NCBI GenBank assembly: GCA_037389465.1
Contig: JAZARR010000250.1
Coordinates: 1,674,001 to 1,738,000, forward strand
Origin: Baylisascaris procyonis
Lineage: Eukaryota > Nematoda > Chromadorea > Rhabditida > Ascarididae
DNA: 64,000 nucleotides
Direction: 5' to 3'
Shown here: in pieces, positions 1 through 12,800 of the stretch
Numbering within the stretch: position 1 is the first letter of the stretch
Layout of the letters: the number at the start of each line of letters is the position of its first letter
Notes under the pieces: model-generated
The model's input: the letters and a program-made list of their open reading frames with translations, nothing else
Databases searched by the model: none
What the model was told of the DNA's origin: nothing
Made by a program: the position numbers and the translations under genes

Positions 1-2787
1 ATGAACGACCAATGAAATTGTATCTCCAATTTTTATCGGTGAATTTACGGTATTCCCGAATGGACCTTCACCATGTTGTATCTCCAGGTAGATATCGGCC
101 TTCGTCGTATGAGTGGATGATGCATTTTGTGTGGCGATTATTCGAATCGAATCCATATTTTGCGTTCGAAAGAAAAATTCAGTTTTGTTGATGTTCACAT
201 CAGGTATGTTTTTTTAAACGTTCTTTTCTCCTACTTTCTTATTATATATGCCATTTAAAATTTTGTCTCATTTCGACTTATAGGTGATCTTTTATTTTAT
301 TATTATTCATTGCTGTATTATGCTTAGAACAATTTTACCTTCAAATTTTTTTGCATTTAACTATTTTCTTAGTCTAGTGATAATGCCCACTTATTCAAAA
401 CCCTTTTCTGAATGAGACTTTGAATATTGAAGCATTTTTATTTCTATCGAAAATGAAAAATATCCCATTCATTGAAATGTTTGATATCAATTGCTCAATG
501 ATAAAAATTTTAGCGATGTTGAGGGAATTTGCTGAATAAGAGGCCAACTGTTGTAATTGTCAAAAGCTGAGGAAGTCAGTTATTTATTATATAAAGTGAT
601 AAATGTTTCTCAATTTCCGATGAACGGCCGGAAGAAGCGATGACCAATACCCAAATGAACAGTCATTGTCCACTATTTTCAAATAATTTATTCCGTCCAC
701 CGTCGTAGAATAGTCCAAATCATCTCTGTGTAGCAATAATGACTTTTTTTTTAAACTGTGAAGTTTTCCATTAGTTAAAATATACCTCAAAAACTGATCG
801 GTGACCTTGTCTACATGAGTGGTCTGCGCAGTTGCCATTGTGGATCGTTCGAGCGAAGTCGAAGCTACACCTCCTTCCTTTGATGTACCCAGGCTTACAC
901 TATTCGAAGCAACGTTTCTTCCTTTCCAATTTTCAAATTTGATATTTGCAGTTGTGCTAGTCATTTGGCCACTTGTACTCGATGGCGCAATCGGTTGCTT
1001 TGCGGTACTCGGAACGCTGCAGCAGTTATCTTTGCGAATCTCTGCAGGAGTGATCGGCTTCGGCAACGTGACAATAGGTACGATAGGCGTTAAAGTGGTC
1101 ACATCTTTAGCAGTCGACTTGGTTAAGGGAGAAATTGGCCAATTGCCCCAATTATTTCTGGGTCCCATCTTCATATCTTGAGATTGAATATTTCTTTGTC
1201 GATTTTGTACTTCTTGTGGTAATGAGGAATCGACATGGTTGTCGGATACATGAAACATTCCAAGCTGAGATAATAGTGACTGTGGAATGATCGGTCGATT
1301 GCTTTGAAACGGTGAAGCTGTAACCTGCAAGTTTGAAGGATGTGATATTGAATGTAGCTGAATTCCTCTAATAAATCTATTGTAATGATTATGTGATTAT
1401 ACTGTAGAATGTAAAAACTCGGCAAATAACATAACAGTGAATCGATCATTTCCTTCGGCTATACTCTTAGAATCCTGGGGTTCATTTTTGAATAATTCGT
1501 TACATTTCATCCAACTCGACTATTTTCCTCATCTCTTCCCTCTTCCCGCACCTCCCTCGCGTTATTTCCTCCAACATTTCTGTTGGCGTTTTTCCCCATT
1601 AAGCCTCTTCTCGGGTAAAATTTTCTCCTTGCAAATATAATATGTGAGAACATACTTGACATGCGACTAATATAGTCGGTCTATGTTTAATAAGCAAAGA
1701 ATAAACAACCTTGTGTAAATGTCTCGCCTGTTGATCAGCACTATGCAAAGGATATATTGGAGGAATGGGATTGCGATTATCGATTGTTAATTGACACATA
1801 AAAGAGTATTGTCGATCACATAGCGTTTGTGCTTGTCGATCCATTTGAACATAGATACGATTTTCCATTAGGTCGATTACCTACAAGGAATCAGCACCTT
1901 ATATAACCGCAAGGATTACCTGTTGCTAAGTGGAAAACGAATAAAAACATCGGATTTCGTTGTGGATTTATTTCATCTGAAGAATTTAAATTTAGTAAAA
2001 ATGTTTTAAACGAATTAGGGAAAACGAGAGATGGAAATGAAACAAAGGGGATAAAAAACGATAAATTCCCCATCAAATCACATTTCGTGCACGCGCTAGG
2101 AATGTGAATTTTATAATTTTTCTCGAAGTTTTTTTATAATTTTTTTTTTTCAATTTTTCTATAATTTTTTTTCCAGTGTCAATATTATAAGGCCATAAAT
2201 ATCTCAAAGAAGAAGAGATGACCAATATCAGATATCCAAACCATTCATATTTTTCGATATTTTTTTATACTTCAACGTTCCAGCAAAAATTTGAAATAAT
2301 AATTATTTTATTTTTTAAAGCATGAAAAAAAGTGGGAAATAATATGAATTAAAAAAATATTTTTACATTTCTTGTATTTCGAGAAATACGTGTACCACAT
2401 CTGTGAGCTGGTATTATAAATAGAATCGAATATAATCCCATATTATCATAGTAAATACATTCAGCGGTCGTCGAATAATCCAACGAATAGATTTTCCCCT
2501 TGAATGGACGATCAAATTCCATTTTTGCCGTAATACTATCAGCTGTACATATTGCGCTTACGGCTGAAAATCGTCATTTAAAATAACAATTTTCATCTGC
2601 TTTTTTAAATTATTAGATAGATGGAACGAGGTTGTCGTTGAAGGCTGAAATATTAGCTGAATAATTGATATAATACCTCTGAAAAGGGGGTTCTCAGAAA
2701 GTGATAGTCGCCGCAAGTTGCGTCAAAATGTTTTACGTCGTTTTTCAGCAGGTAACCGGTCAAATCTGCTTCAACTTTATTAGCAGC
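1..2787 (-). CDS. ZP-domain (cuticlin-like) protein gene, 3' end beyond window
   Basis: Zona pellucida proteins of this nematode class are secreted or membrane-anchored apical matrix and cuticle components. Exons read on the minus strand are 2787-2757 (tentative), 2563-2367, 1880-1656, 1324-786, and roughly 213-1 continuing off the edge. The 2563-2367 exon encodes the ZP-N start ([20 protein letters not shown]) and ends [11 protein letters not shown]. It joins in phase 0 to 1880-1656, which reads [19 protein letters not shown] then [10 protein letters not shown], the typical cuticlin ZP-N pattern. Exon 1324-786 is a Ser/Thr/Pro-rich linker. The left-edge exon carries a ZP-C signature ([16 protein letters not shown], then IGDTISLVV). 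Acceptors are ttttcag, ccttgtag and cttgcag; donors include AAT|GTAAAA and CAA|GTATGT. Unresolved: exon 1324-786 could instead read on to a stop at 587, and the left-edge exon lacks a usable acceptor. The signal peptide exon was not found. The family call is firm; the ends are not. Confidence 0.8.
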
Positions 2788-3765
2788 CTAATCAGATGAA
2801 ACAGAAAAGAAGAGTTTGAAATAGATATTTCGATTATTTAATTAATTACATCATCAATATGGATAGCATAATAAACGATTTCTTCATAAAATAAAAGTGG
2901 TATTATTTAAGTGGATAGCCAATTTTTGAAATTTCTTGTCGCCTCAAAAAAAACCCTGCTCCCTCTCTCCCCCCCCCCCAAAAAAAAAATCTAAGCCCTC
3001 TTTTTTTAGAGAACTTTCGGCTTAAAAAACGCTCCTCCTTCACTCCAACAACTTTCTCCTATCTTGAAACCGAAAAAAACCTAATTTCATATATTATACA
3101 AAAAAAAAAAAAACTGATGAGAGAAAATAATCTCGCCTTAACAAGGTAACTCACTTCTATAACTTTCTTGCCCATTGAGATCTTTGGATATTAACTGCTA
3201 AATATTTGTTCGCATCATATTTTAAGCACATATCATTTATGCTTGGATCTTTAGGCATTTCGATGCATTCAGATAGGTATTTTAACAATACACATGAATG
3301 AAGCCAACATAGTTTGTTAACTAATCAGTCAGCGAGGTATCTTGATGAATATCGTTCGAATAAAATGAATCCTCAAAAGAATTTGATAAGAGGGCATTTC
3401 GATTGGGTATATCGATAGAAAACAAAAGCACGATGCAATATGGCATTGAATTGAGATTCATCTCAACATATTGCATTGTAAATCGATGTTAAATCGTTTC
3501 TCGATTATCATTACATTGGAGTATTGAAACGATTCAAAGAGATTGGATGGCGGATAAAAGGGTCGATATAAGCCACAGTGAAACGAAAGTTTTATCTAGA
3601 TGATAGAGTTGACCAAGCCATATTAAAATATTATTGATAATTTCAAATATTTTTAACTCAACTATGCTTATAGCCATATAAATAATTTCAGTAATTTCAG
3701 ATATTAAGCAAATATACTAATTCATTTAGCACCATTCACATGAACACTTACATAAAATCCTGGCG

Positions 3766-3877
3766 TTATCGGTGGTGAATTCGTTGATAATGCACTCGAC
3801 TGTCAACAAATAAAGTACGATCTGGGCAAGTAGACGAATCATTGCATGCCATCAAGAGCGGTTCAGGCTGACAGCCT
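3766..3877 (-). CDS. Candidate exon with CX-rich motif, unidentified
   Basis: An acceptor (atatttcag) precedes a reading frame containing GCQPEPLLMACNDSSTCP, which ends at a TAA at 3768-3766. The paired cysteines look like part of a small disulphide-stabilised extracellular module, but the stretch is too short to place in a family. It begins with one base of a split codon. It may be an upstream exon of the ZP gene or a separate secreted protein. It lies just downstream (minus sense) of a (TA)n tract. Confidence 0.3.
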
Positions 3878-3913
3878 CTGAAATATTCACTTTGAAACGA
3901 TCCCTCACTATAC

Positions 3914-3914
<1 letters not shown>

Positions 3915-3975
<61 letters not shown>
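3915..3975. repeat. (TA)n microsatellite
   Basis: An uninterrupted TA dinucleotide run of about 60 bp. Predicted (YI)n peptides on either strand are artefacts of this repeat. Confidence 0.95.
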
Positions 3976-3979
<4 letters not shown>

Positions 3980-4530
3980 TCTGTTCCCATGAATACTCCA
4001 ACACATATTATTTTATCGGCTGCTGCACTATTTCTGATAATTTGAATTGCTATAAAAGAATGGTTACAAGTCTGGGTTATATGACTCTCGTCGAATTCGA
4101 ACATTGTGAACTATCTTCTCGTGCTTCAATGTCGGCTATGCGAATTTGAGGCCGATTTCGCAATCGCTAACAATGCACAATGCATAGAAAACTCGACGAT
4201 CTCCTAAAGCATAGCTAATCAAGCGAATTAACTCTTATCTCTTAAATTTATCAGAACACGAAAAACATCGTTTATTGCGAAATATTCTTCTGAAGATTTC
4301 GAAAGTAAAAACTGCTCTTTTACGAATTTGAGTGATTAGCAAATTCTAACCTTAATAATCCCTATAGTAGTTTTTTCATGACGCAAAATTTTATGCTTCA
4401 AAAGTTTGAGATGGTTCGGCTAAACTTGTCGAATTCAACTCTTTCCTCCCTTTCCTCACATTCCAAAGATAAAGCTGAATCCATCTGCAATTATTTCAGC
4501 AACAATTATTTAGCTCAAGATCTCTGCTAA

Positions 4531-4761
4531 GATAAATGTGAGAGGGAGAAGCCCACTTATGCTGAACAATCGCGAAGACTAACCAATGAAATGTACAGTG
4601 CTGCACAGATTACAACCGAATACGCACGTGTTCGAGTAGCGCACTATGACCAACAAACGAGGATGTTGAACAGTATTCATGACCTTCAAAAATCTTCTCG
4701 TCCTATTCATCCACGCTTCATAATTGCCAAAGGACTCCCTAACCACATTATGCATCAATAA
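4531..4761 (+). other. Open frame of 76 codons, possible coding relic
   Basis: Stop-to-stop frame with no obvious start. Its translation is rich in charged and polar residues (SRRLTNEMYSAAQITTEY is typical of the stretch). It is locally more GC-rich than its surroundings. No family recognised; it could be a retroelement fragment or chance. Confidence 0.2.
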
Positions 4762-7700
4762 ATCCCCAATGCCATGTTGTCACTCGTTTTATGGAAAGCC
4801 GCTTGCAAATTGCTAGAAAATATGCCCCTTTTAATGCAACTCTTATAAGTCAAGGTCATGACTGTTATTACTGGAATACTACTATGTACTCAGCATTCAG
4901 TTAGCAAGTAGTTTCATGCGGATTCATATTTCAGCAATTCTCTTAATAAACTACCCTATAGAAAATATACGCCTATTCGTTTATGTGTTTTTTAATTTTT
5001 TTTCCCCGTTTTCAAGTCGAATATCCATTTTATGCGTATACGTTATGCATCCTTTGAACAACTCCAATAATAGATTATGTTGCATAAGTGTGTTTCTGTG
5101 TCCTTATCACCGCAGACTCAATGCATTTCTTATGACCTCCTTGTTCGCAATACCGGGTGCCATTGAGTGTCTATGACATCACATGAAAAAGCGCTACTAT
5201 ATATTTTGATCATTGTGACTATGTTGTTTCGCCACTCAACTGGCACCGATTGCAGCAAACGGCATACCACGATCTGGAAATGCATACAACATTCTTTCGG
5301 AAAAAAAAAACAACTGAAAATTTAGCCTCGCGGGCAACGATATATTAGATTCAACGAATCCAAACACGATTCAAAGAAAAAATTGGTCGTTAATGGTGGC
5401 CCATACAATATAACGGTGGCGAGTACTGATGTGAACTCGGTTCCAGTTTTAGTCTAATCCTTGTGGACATTTGTGAATTCGCCCTCTAAAACACCTGTCT
5501 TGTTAGAAACAATAAGAGAGGGATTACCATCAAAGTGCAAAAAAATTTAAAAATTATGAGAAATAGATCCCTTTTAGATGTAAAAGATCGGTAAAGATTT
5601 GAGGGAAACAGGAAACTCATAATATAATCACTGTTGTAAATTAAAGTTGCAAATATTTCAAGCATAGAGTATTTGTACAAGAAAGTTAATTAAGGAAGAA
5701 AGTATTGGTTGTAAATAGGTGTTTTTCATCGTTCAAACTCAACGAAAGCAATTATTGCAGTCACATTCACTGTGTAAATTTTTTTTTTTAGTAACAGAGT
5801 AACATCACATTCGCCAATACGACGCGTTCAAATACCTACTCACCTGGTCCACGTCATCATCCCTCTTTTATATAAATAATTCGTCGTTTATTTTTTATTG
5901 TTTTTTTTTAAAGAATTTTTTATGATCAGTTAATTTAAAAGCATTGCAATCAGAGGAAAAGATATGTACATATTCTTTGGATTTGTTTGAGATTTGCAAT
6001 AATCAAAAGAAGGTTTCTTTCAGGGGAAGAAACTTAATCCTTATTCCTCTCCTTGTTTTACATAACTACCACTTAATTCCTCTACATTGGGGCGCATCGT
6101 TCACGTTGATTGCTTATAAAATATATTTCAATTTTTCACCATAAGCTATCCACTTATACAAATCAGTGATTTCAAATAAATTCCTCTGGAAAATGACAGA
6201 GAAAAAAGAATAGAATAAGAAAAATTTAGGTGAACTTTAGAGCAGCCCAATAAACAACACAAGTGTAAGTTTCTTTAAAAAATTGTTGAGAATAGCATCA
6301 CGTATGTATCACATTGTCAAATTGTTGCAATAGTGATCTTAACGTTAGCGTCACCCATCTGTCATTAGTAGTCGGAGTTGTGACAAATTACAAGAAGAGT
6401 GGAGTTATCATTCAACTATGTTTGATAACGTGAAAAAAAGATATAGCGATGGAAAGAAGCATAAAGTTTTCTCAAGAATTTTGAATGTTCTATATTTTCT
6501 TTTATATAAGATTAGGTGAAAGATTTTCATTCAATACCGCGTTGGGATCTTGCAACTTCTTCATGTATCGTGAGGCGATAGTTATACTCAAATAATTCAT
6601 GCCAAAAAAACCTAGCAATTCAACTTTCCTTAAAAACTTTCGAGTAAATTAAAGGTCCAATTTCGTAAAGAATTCACAGATAATTTAAAACAATTATTTG
6701 AAAAATAAAATTAATTCATTAAACTACTTAAAGAGTGCTTCTCTTTCTTTTTAAAAAATCGCGAACGGTTTAAACGACTCGATTTGATCATTTAAGTGGT
6801 TAGCAATTAACAACTATTTAATTTGACCATTATTAATAGCTATTAAATGTTTAAAAAAAGCATTGCGATATCATAGTTGACCATTTAAGAATGCAATAGA
6901 ATTGCATTAGAAACGACGCAATTGCCGAATAGAGAAATAAAAACAGTGAGGATTTTCAATTGAACGCAACACTTAGGCTTCGCTTCGAATTGTGCGGCCG
7001 AATTGCAAATAACCGATGAAAGAAGCAGAAGATGAACTTCTCGCGAATAGCGTCGATTCACCGATACTTCCACATAACTTCGACGCCACAACCGAGACAG
7101 AAACCACTTTTGATACACAACAAATAACCAGGTTAGGATGCATTTACCGTTAAAAATAATAGCGTTGCCGCAAAAGCCTGTTTAAAGTTTTCATGAAATT
7201 TAGTTGAAAAGTTAAGGCACTTTAAGAATTGCTGAAAATTTCGGTGTATTCCTTAAATTTTTCATAGTTTCGAAGAAAATATCAAATAATTTGAATGTTT
7301 TAATGAAAAAATCCTCAAATTTAACATCGTTGATAAATAGTTAATCAAGTAATATAACTATCCGTAGGCACTTAGATTGGTTTATTTACAATTTATTCGT
7401 TTTGACAAGTTTTCTATTAATTATTAAAAAATATTTCTCACACTTGCGTCTAAATATTGTTGTAAGTGGGAAATTTGCAAAAAAAAGCGCATATTGTGTC
7501 AATCTTTCAGTCGTATCAATACCGACTTGATAGGTTCAAAGCCACAAAAACTTTTATAGTTAAGCATTGATAAAACGAAACTGAGTACGCTGAATAATGT
7601 ATCCCACTCGACAATGCAAACATCTTTAATTGTTAACAAGTAAATCATGGCGTTAAAACACACCTTTCTCACAGATATTCGCTATCTACGATAAAACGTC

Positions 7701-9234
7701 GAGCTACCAAACCTTCCGGAGTCACTTTCTAAGTGAGATGCCAGACTTTTTTTTTAAAAAAATACTTCAACGTAATAAACTTTTCCAATACCCTTTCAAA
7801 AATTTTTACGGTAATGTTACCGCATCAGTGAGATTATAGTTAAAGCGATCGATTTTTCCAGGATAGAATCCAACAATTTGTAAACTAACAAAAATTCTGT
7901 AACCTTAGATAACTCACTTAAGATCGCTGAGAGCGGAAAATGTGAAATCTCGCAAGAAGTGTTCCACTCATTCGAGACAACCGAATCACAGTGATTTACT
8001 TATCCGATGTAGACGATGTGTTTGTTCGGTGCATATGGCGATGTGTTTATTGACGCTTAGTGGATTTGCACTATTATTTCTTTCCTATTATATGGTCGCT
8101 TATGTAATACATTGGTGATATTGGTTTATTTCTTATATCTCGATGCATATATAGCCAAACATCACATTTTCTGAGGGTCCGTTGTTTTTGATAAGAAAGT
8201 TTTGAGAACATAATTCATAGCGAAAAGGATTTCGATTATTGAATATTTCGAAAGAATTCATAGCGAAAAAATTATTTATGCGCACCGAATTGAGTCAGAT
8301 TTTTGTTGCATCGAAGAGTCCTCTTGAGATTCATTAGGCAATCTTCGGCGACCAATGAATTTGACGACCAACTGCAATAGCCCAACTTTCAGTATACTTG
8401 TAATTCACTACTGCCAAAATCGTTTGCTTCGAAGTTGAAGATACGAACGACAGCGTTGCATTAGTTGTTATATCGTTTTGTCAGTTAGTGCCCACTTGAA
8501 TCCCGCGAAAATGACAATTGGCATCAATGTGAGATAAATAAATTCAATAAATAATCAAATAAATAAACAGCAAAACAAATAAATAAACGAATAATTAGAT
8601 CAACGAGTAAATAAATGAATACATAAATAAGTATGTAAATAAAGAAAGAGATGAACCCAAAATCGGTAGGTGGCAAGAAAGGGACAGGAAAGTAGAGTAC
8701 AATGTGCGAAACAGAGAAAAAACCATAAGGCTTTTTCCTCTGTTTCATATTGAATTCTACTACAAAACCACAAAACCACGTATCGTATACTCTAGGTTTA
8801 AAAAAAACCAAAAAACCAAAAACCATAAGGATAAGACTGTTAAAAAACCCCAATAGAAGTAAGAAGTGAAGGAAAACAAAGGTGTATAAGAAATATTCAT
8901 TACCTACAGACAGAAAAATTGATCATATTTCGGCCCTTATCGGTTTATGTAAGCAATAGGATTATAAATGGACCATCATCAGAAGGAAACGCATAACTTT
9001 CTTAGTACAGATAGTAGTAGAGATGAAATAACTATAAAAATTATATTATATGAGGAGGAAATAAAGGAGAACAGTCTAATTATAGATAAATAATAAAAAA
9101 ATTTGCTGGTACTCTGCATATTACGTTATATGAATTTGGAAATCGGAAATCAATTAAAATTTGTTACTGAAAGCTTTAAGACCACAAGGTTATGCGCCTC
9201 TTGCAGTCCTTTAGAAGTCTTATATGTTTATTTA

Positions 9235-12200
9235 TAAGGCTAAGCCTAAGGCTGAGAATAAGCCTAAGCCTAAGCCCTAAGAATAAGCCTAAGCCTAAGC
9301 CTAAGCCTAAGCTCAACTCAAGCCCAAATTCAAGCTCAAACTCAGGCTCAAGCTCAAGCCTAAGCTTATGCCTAAGCCTAAGCCTAAGCTCAAGCCTAAG
9401 CCTAAGCCTAAGCCTAAGCCTAAGCTCAAGCCTAAGCCTAAGCCTAAGCCTAAGCTCAACCTCAAGCCCAAATTCAAGCTCAAGCTCAAGCTCAAGCTCA
9501 AGCCTAAGCTTATGCCTAAGCCTAAGCCTAAGCTCAAGCCTAAGCCTAAGCCTAAGCCTAAGCCTAAGCTCAAGCCTAAGCCTAAGCCTAAGCCTAAGCC
9601 TAAGACTAAGCTCAACCTCAAGCCCAAATTCAAGCTCAACCTCAAGCTCAAGCTCAAACCTAAGCCTAAGCCTAAGCCTAAGACTAAGCTCAACCTCAAG
9701 CCCAAACTCAAGCACAAGCTCAAACTCAGGCTCAAGCTCAAGACTAAGCCTAAGCCTAAGCTAAAGCTCAAGCCTAAGCCTAACCCTAAGCCTAAGCCCA
9801 AGCCTAAGCTCAAGCCTAAGCTCAAGCCTAAGCCTAAGCCTAAGCCTAAGCCTAAGCCTAAGCTCAAGCCTAAGCCTAAGCCTGAGCCTAAGACTAAGCT
9901 CAACCTCAAGCCCAAACTCAAGCACAAGCTCAAACTCAGGCTCAAGCTCAAGCCTAAGCCTACGCTCAACCTCAAGCCCAAACTCAAGCACAAGCTCAAA
10001 CTCAGGCTCAAGCTCAAGATTAAGCCTAAGCCTAAGCCTAAGCCTAAGCCTAAGCCTAAGCTCAACCACAAGCCCAAATTCAAGCCCAAGCTCAAGCTCA
10101 AGCTCAAGCCTAGGCCTAAGCCTGAGCCTTAACCTGAGCCTAAGCCTAAGCCTAAGCCTAAGCCTAAGCCTAAGCTCAAGCTCAAGCCTAAGCCTAAGCC
10201 AAAGCCCAAGCCCAAGCCTAAGCCTAAATTTAAGCCTAAGCCTAAGCCTAAACCTAACCCTAAGCCTAAGCCTAAGCCTAAGCTCAACCTCAAGCCCAAA
10301 TTCAAGCTCAAGCTCAAGCTCAAGCTCAAGCTCAAGCCTGGGCCTAAGCCTAAGCCTAAACCTGATCCTGAGCCTAAGCCTAAGCTCAAGCTCAAGCTCA
10401 AGCTCAAGCTCAAGCTCAAGCTCAAGCCTAGGCCTAAGCCTAAGCCTAAACCTAAGATTAAGCCTAAGCCTAAGCCTAAGCCAAAGCCTAAGCCTAAGCC
10501 TAAGCCTAAGCTCAACCTCAAGCCCAAACCGAAGCTCAAGCTCAAGCCTAAGATTATGATTAAGCCTAAGCTCAAGCCTAAGCCTAAGCCTAAGCATAAG
10601 CCTAAGCCTAAGCCTAAGCTCAACCTCAAGCCCAAACTCAAGCTTAAGCTCAAGCTCAACCCTAGGCCTAAGCCTAAGCCTAAGCCTAAGCCTAAGCCTA
10701 AGCCTAAGCTCAAGCTCAAGCCTAAGCCTAAGCCAAAGCCCAAGCCCAAGCCTAAGCCTAAATTTAAGGCTAAGCCTAAGCCTAAGCCTAAGCCTAAGCC
10801 TAAGCTCCAGCCTAAGCCTAAGCCTAAGCCTAAGCCTAAGCCTAAGCCTAAGCCTAAGCCTAAGCCTAAGCTCAAGCCCAAGCCTAAGCCTAAGCCTAAG
10901 CTCAAGCCTAAGCCTAAGCCTAAGCCTAAGCCTAAGCCTAAGCCTAAGCCTAAGCCTAAGACTAAGACTAAGCTCAACCTCAAACCCAAGCTCAAGCACA
11001 AGCTCAAACTCAGGCTCAAGCTCAAGCCTAAGCCTAAGCCTAAGCCTAAGCCTAAGCCTAAGCCTAAGCCTAAGCCTAAGCCTAAGCTCAAGCCTAAGCC
11101 TAAGCCTAAGCCTAAGCCTAAGCCTAAGTCTAAGCTCAACCTCAAGCCCAAATTCAAGCTCAAGCTCAAGCTCAAGCTCAAGCCTAAGCCTAAGCCTAAG
11201 CTCAAGCCCAAGCCTAAGCCTAAGCCTAAGCTCAAGCCTAAGCCTAAGCCTAAGCCTAAGCCTAAGCCTAAGCCTAAGCCTAAGCCTAAGACTAAGACTA
11301 AGCTCAACCTCAAACCCAAGCTCAAGCACAAGCTCAAACTCAGGCTCAAGCTCAAGCTCAAGCCTAAGCCTAAGCCAAAGCCCAAGCCCAAGCCTAAGCC
11401 TAAATTTAAGCCTAAGCCTAAGCCTAAACCTAACCCTAAGCCTAAGCCTAAGCCTAAGCTCAACCTCAAGCCCAAATTCAAGCTCAAGCTCAAGCTCAAG
11501 CTCAAGCCTGGGCCTAAGCCTAAGCCTAAACCTGATCCTAAGCCTAAGCCTAAGCCTAAGCCTAAGCCTAAACTCAAGCTCAAGCTCAAGCTCAAGCTCA
11601 AGCTCAAGCTCAAGCCTAGGCCTAAGCCTAAGCCTAAACCTAAGATTAAGCCTAAGCCTAAGCCTAAGCCAAAGCCTAAGCCTAAGCCTAAGCCTAAGCT
11701 CAACCTCAAGCCCAAACCGAAGCTCAAGCTCAAGCCTAAGATTATGATTAAGCCTAAGCTCAAGCCTAAGCCTAAGCCTAAGCATAAGCCTAAGCCTAAG
11801 CCTAAGCTCAACCTCAAACCCAAACTCAAGCTTAAGCTCAAGCTCAACCCTAGGCCTAAGCCTAAGCCTAAGCCTAAGCCTAAGCCTAAGCCTAAGCTCA
11901 AGCTCAAGCCTAAGCCTAAGCCAAAGCCCAAGCCCAAGCCTAAGCCTAAAATTAAGGCTAAGCCTAAGCCTAAGCCTAAGCCTAAGCCTAAGCTCCAGCC
12001 TAAGCCTAAGCCTAAGCCTAAGCCTAAGCCTAAGCCTAAGCCTAAGCTCAAGCCCAAGCCTAAGCCTAAGCCTAAGCTCAAGCCTAAGCCTAAGCCTAAG
12101 CCTAAGCCTAAGCCTAAGCCTAAGCCTAAGACTAAGACTAAGCTCAACCTCAAACCCAAGCTCAAGCACAAGCTCAAACTCAGGCTCAAGCTCAAGCCTA

Positions 12201-12800
12201 AGCCTAAGCCTAAGCCTAAGCCTAAGCCTAAGCCTAAGCCTAAGCCTAAGCCTAAGCCTAAGCTCAACCTCAAGCCCAAATTCAAGCTCAAGCTCAAGCT
12301 CAAGCTCAAGCCTAAGCCTAAGCCTAAGCTCAAGCCCAAGCCTAAGCCTAAGCCTAAGCTCAAGCCTAAGCCTAAGCCTAAGCCTAAGCCTAAGCCTAAG
12401 CCTAAGCCTAAGCCTAAGCCTAAGCCTAAGCCTAAGACTAAGACTAAGCTCAACCTCAAACCCAAGCTCAAGCACAAGCTCAAACTCAGGCTCAAGCTCA
12501 AGCCTAAGCCTAAGCCTAAGCCTAAGCCTAAGCTTAAGCCTAAGCCTAAGCCTAAGCCTAAGCCTAAGCCTAAGCCTAAGCCTAAGCCTAAGCCTAAGCT
12601 CAACCTCAAGCCCAAATTCAAGCTCAAGCTCAAGCTCAAGCTCAAGCCTAGGCCTAAGCCTAAGCCTAAACCTAAGCCTAAGCCTAAGCCTAAGCCTAAG
12701 CTCAAGCTCAAGCTGAAGCTGAAGCTCAAGCTCAAGCCTAAGCCTAAGCCAAAGCCCAAGTCCAAGCCTAAGCATAAGCGTAAGCCTATGCCTAAGCTAA
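9235..12800. repeat. Interstitial nematode telomere-repeat array (GCCTAA/TTAGGC)n with higher-order structure
   Basis: About 3.56 kb built almost entirely from hexamers. The main unit reads GCCTAA on the plus strand (TTAGGC on the other), the telomere repeat of many nematodes including C. elegans. The second unit is GCTCAA (TTGAGC), with rarer variants such as CCCAAG, ATTAAG, AAACTC and ACTAAG. All units point the same way, so this is not a head-to-head fusion. Marker variants recur at a fixed distance: AGATTATGAT at 10551 and 11739, and CTCCAG at 10805 and 11993, both 1188 bp (198 hexamers) apart. AAATT at 10226 and 11402 is 1176 bp (196 hexamers) apart. The right two thirds is therefore a tandem segmental duplication. 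Unique DNA continues on both sides. The hexamer period keeps frames open and generates very long Lys-Pro or Leu-Gly/Arg ORFs that I do not regard as genes. Confidence 0.95.

Larger units (their letters stand above)
2788..9234. other. Largely non-coding stretch between ZP gene and telomere-repeat array
   Basis: AT-rich sequence with homopolymer A/T runs. I see only weak coding signals, listed separately: a cysteine-containing candidate exon at 3766-3877 and a stop-to-stop frame at 4531-4761. A minus-strand reading frame around 6885-7118 has exon-like composition but no family signature. The 5' exons of the ZP gene, including its signal peptide, could lie here. There is a 10-bp imperfect inverted repeat near 3433-3476. 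Confidence 0.5.

Noticed and set aside
3766..4149. ORFs containing long (Tyr-Ile)n runs, here and at 14110-14352, 36336-36554 and 45568-45834
   Set aside because: Translation of TA microsatellites.
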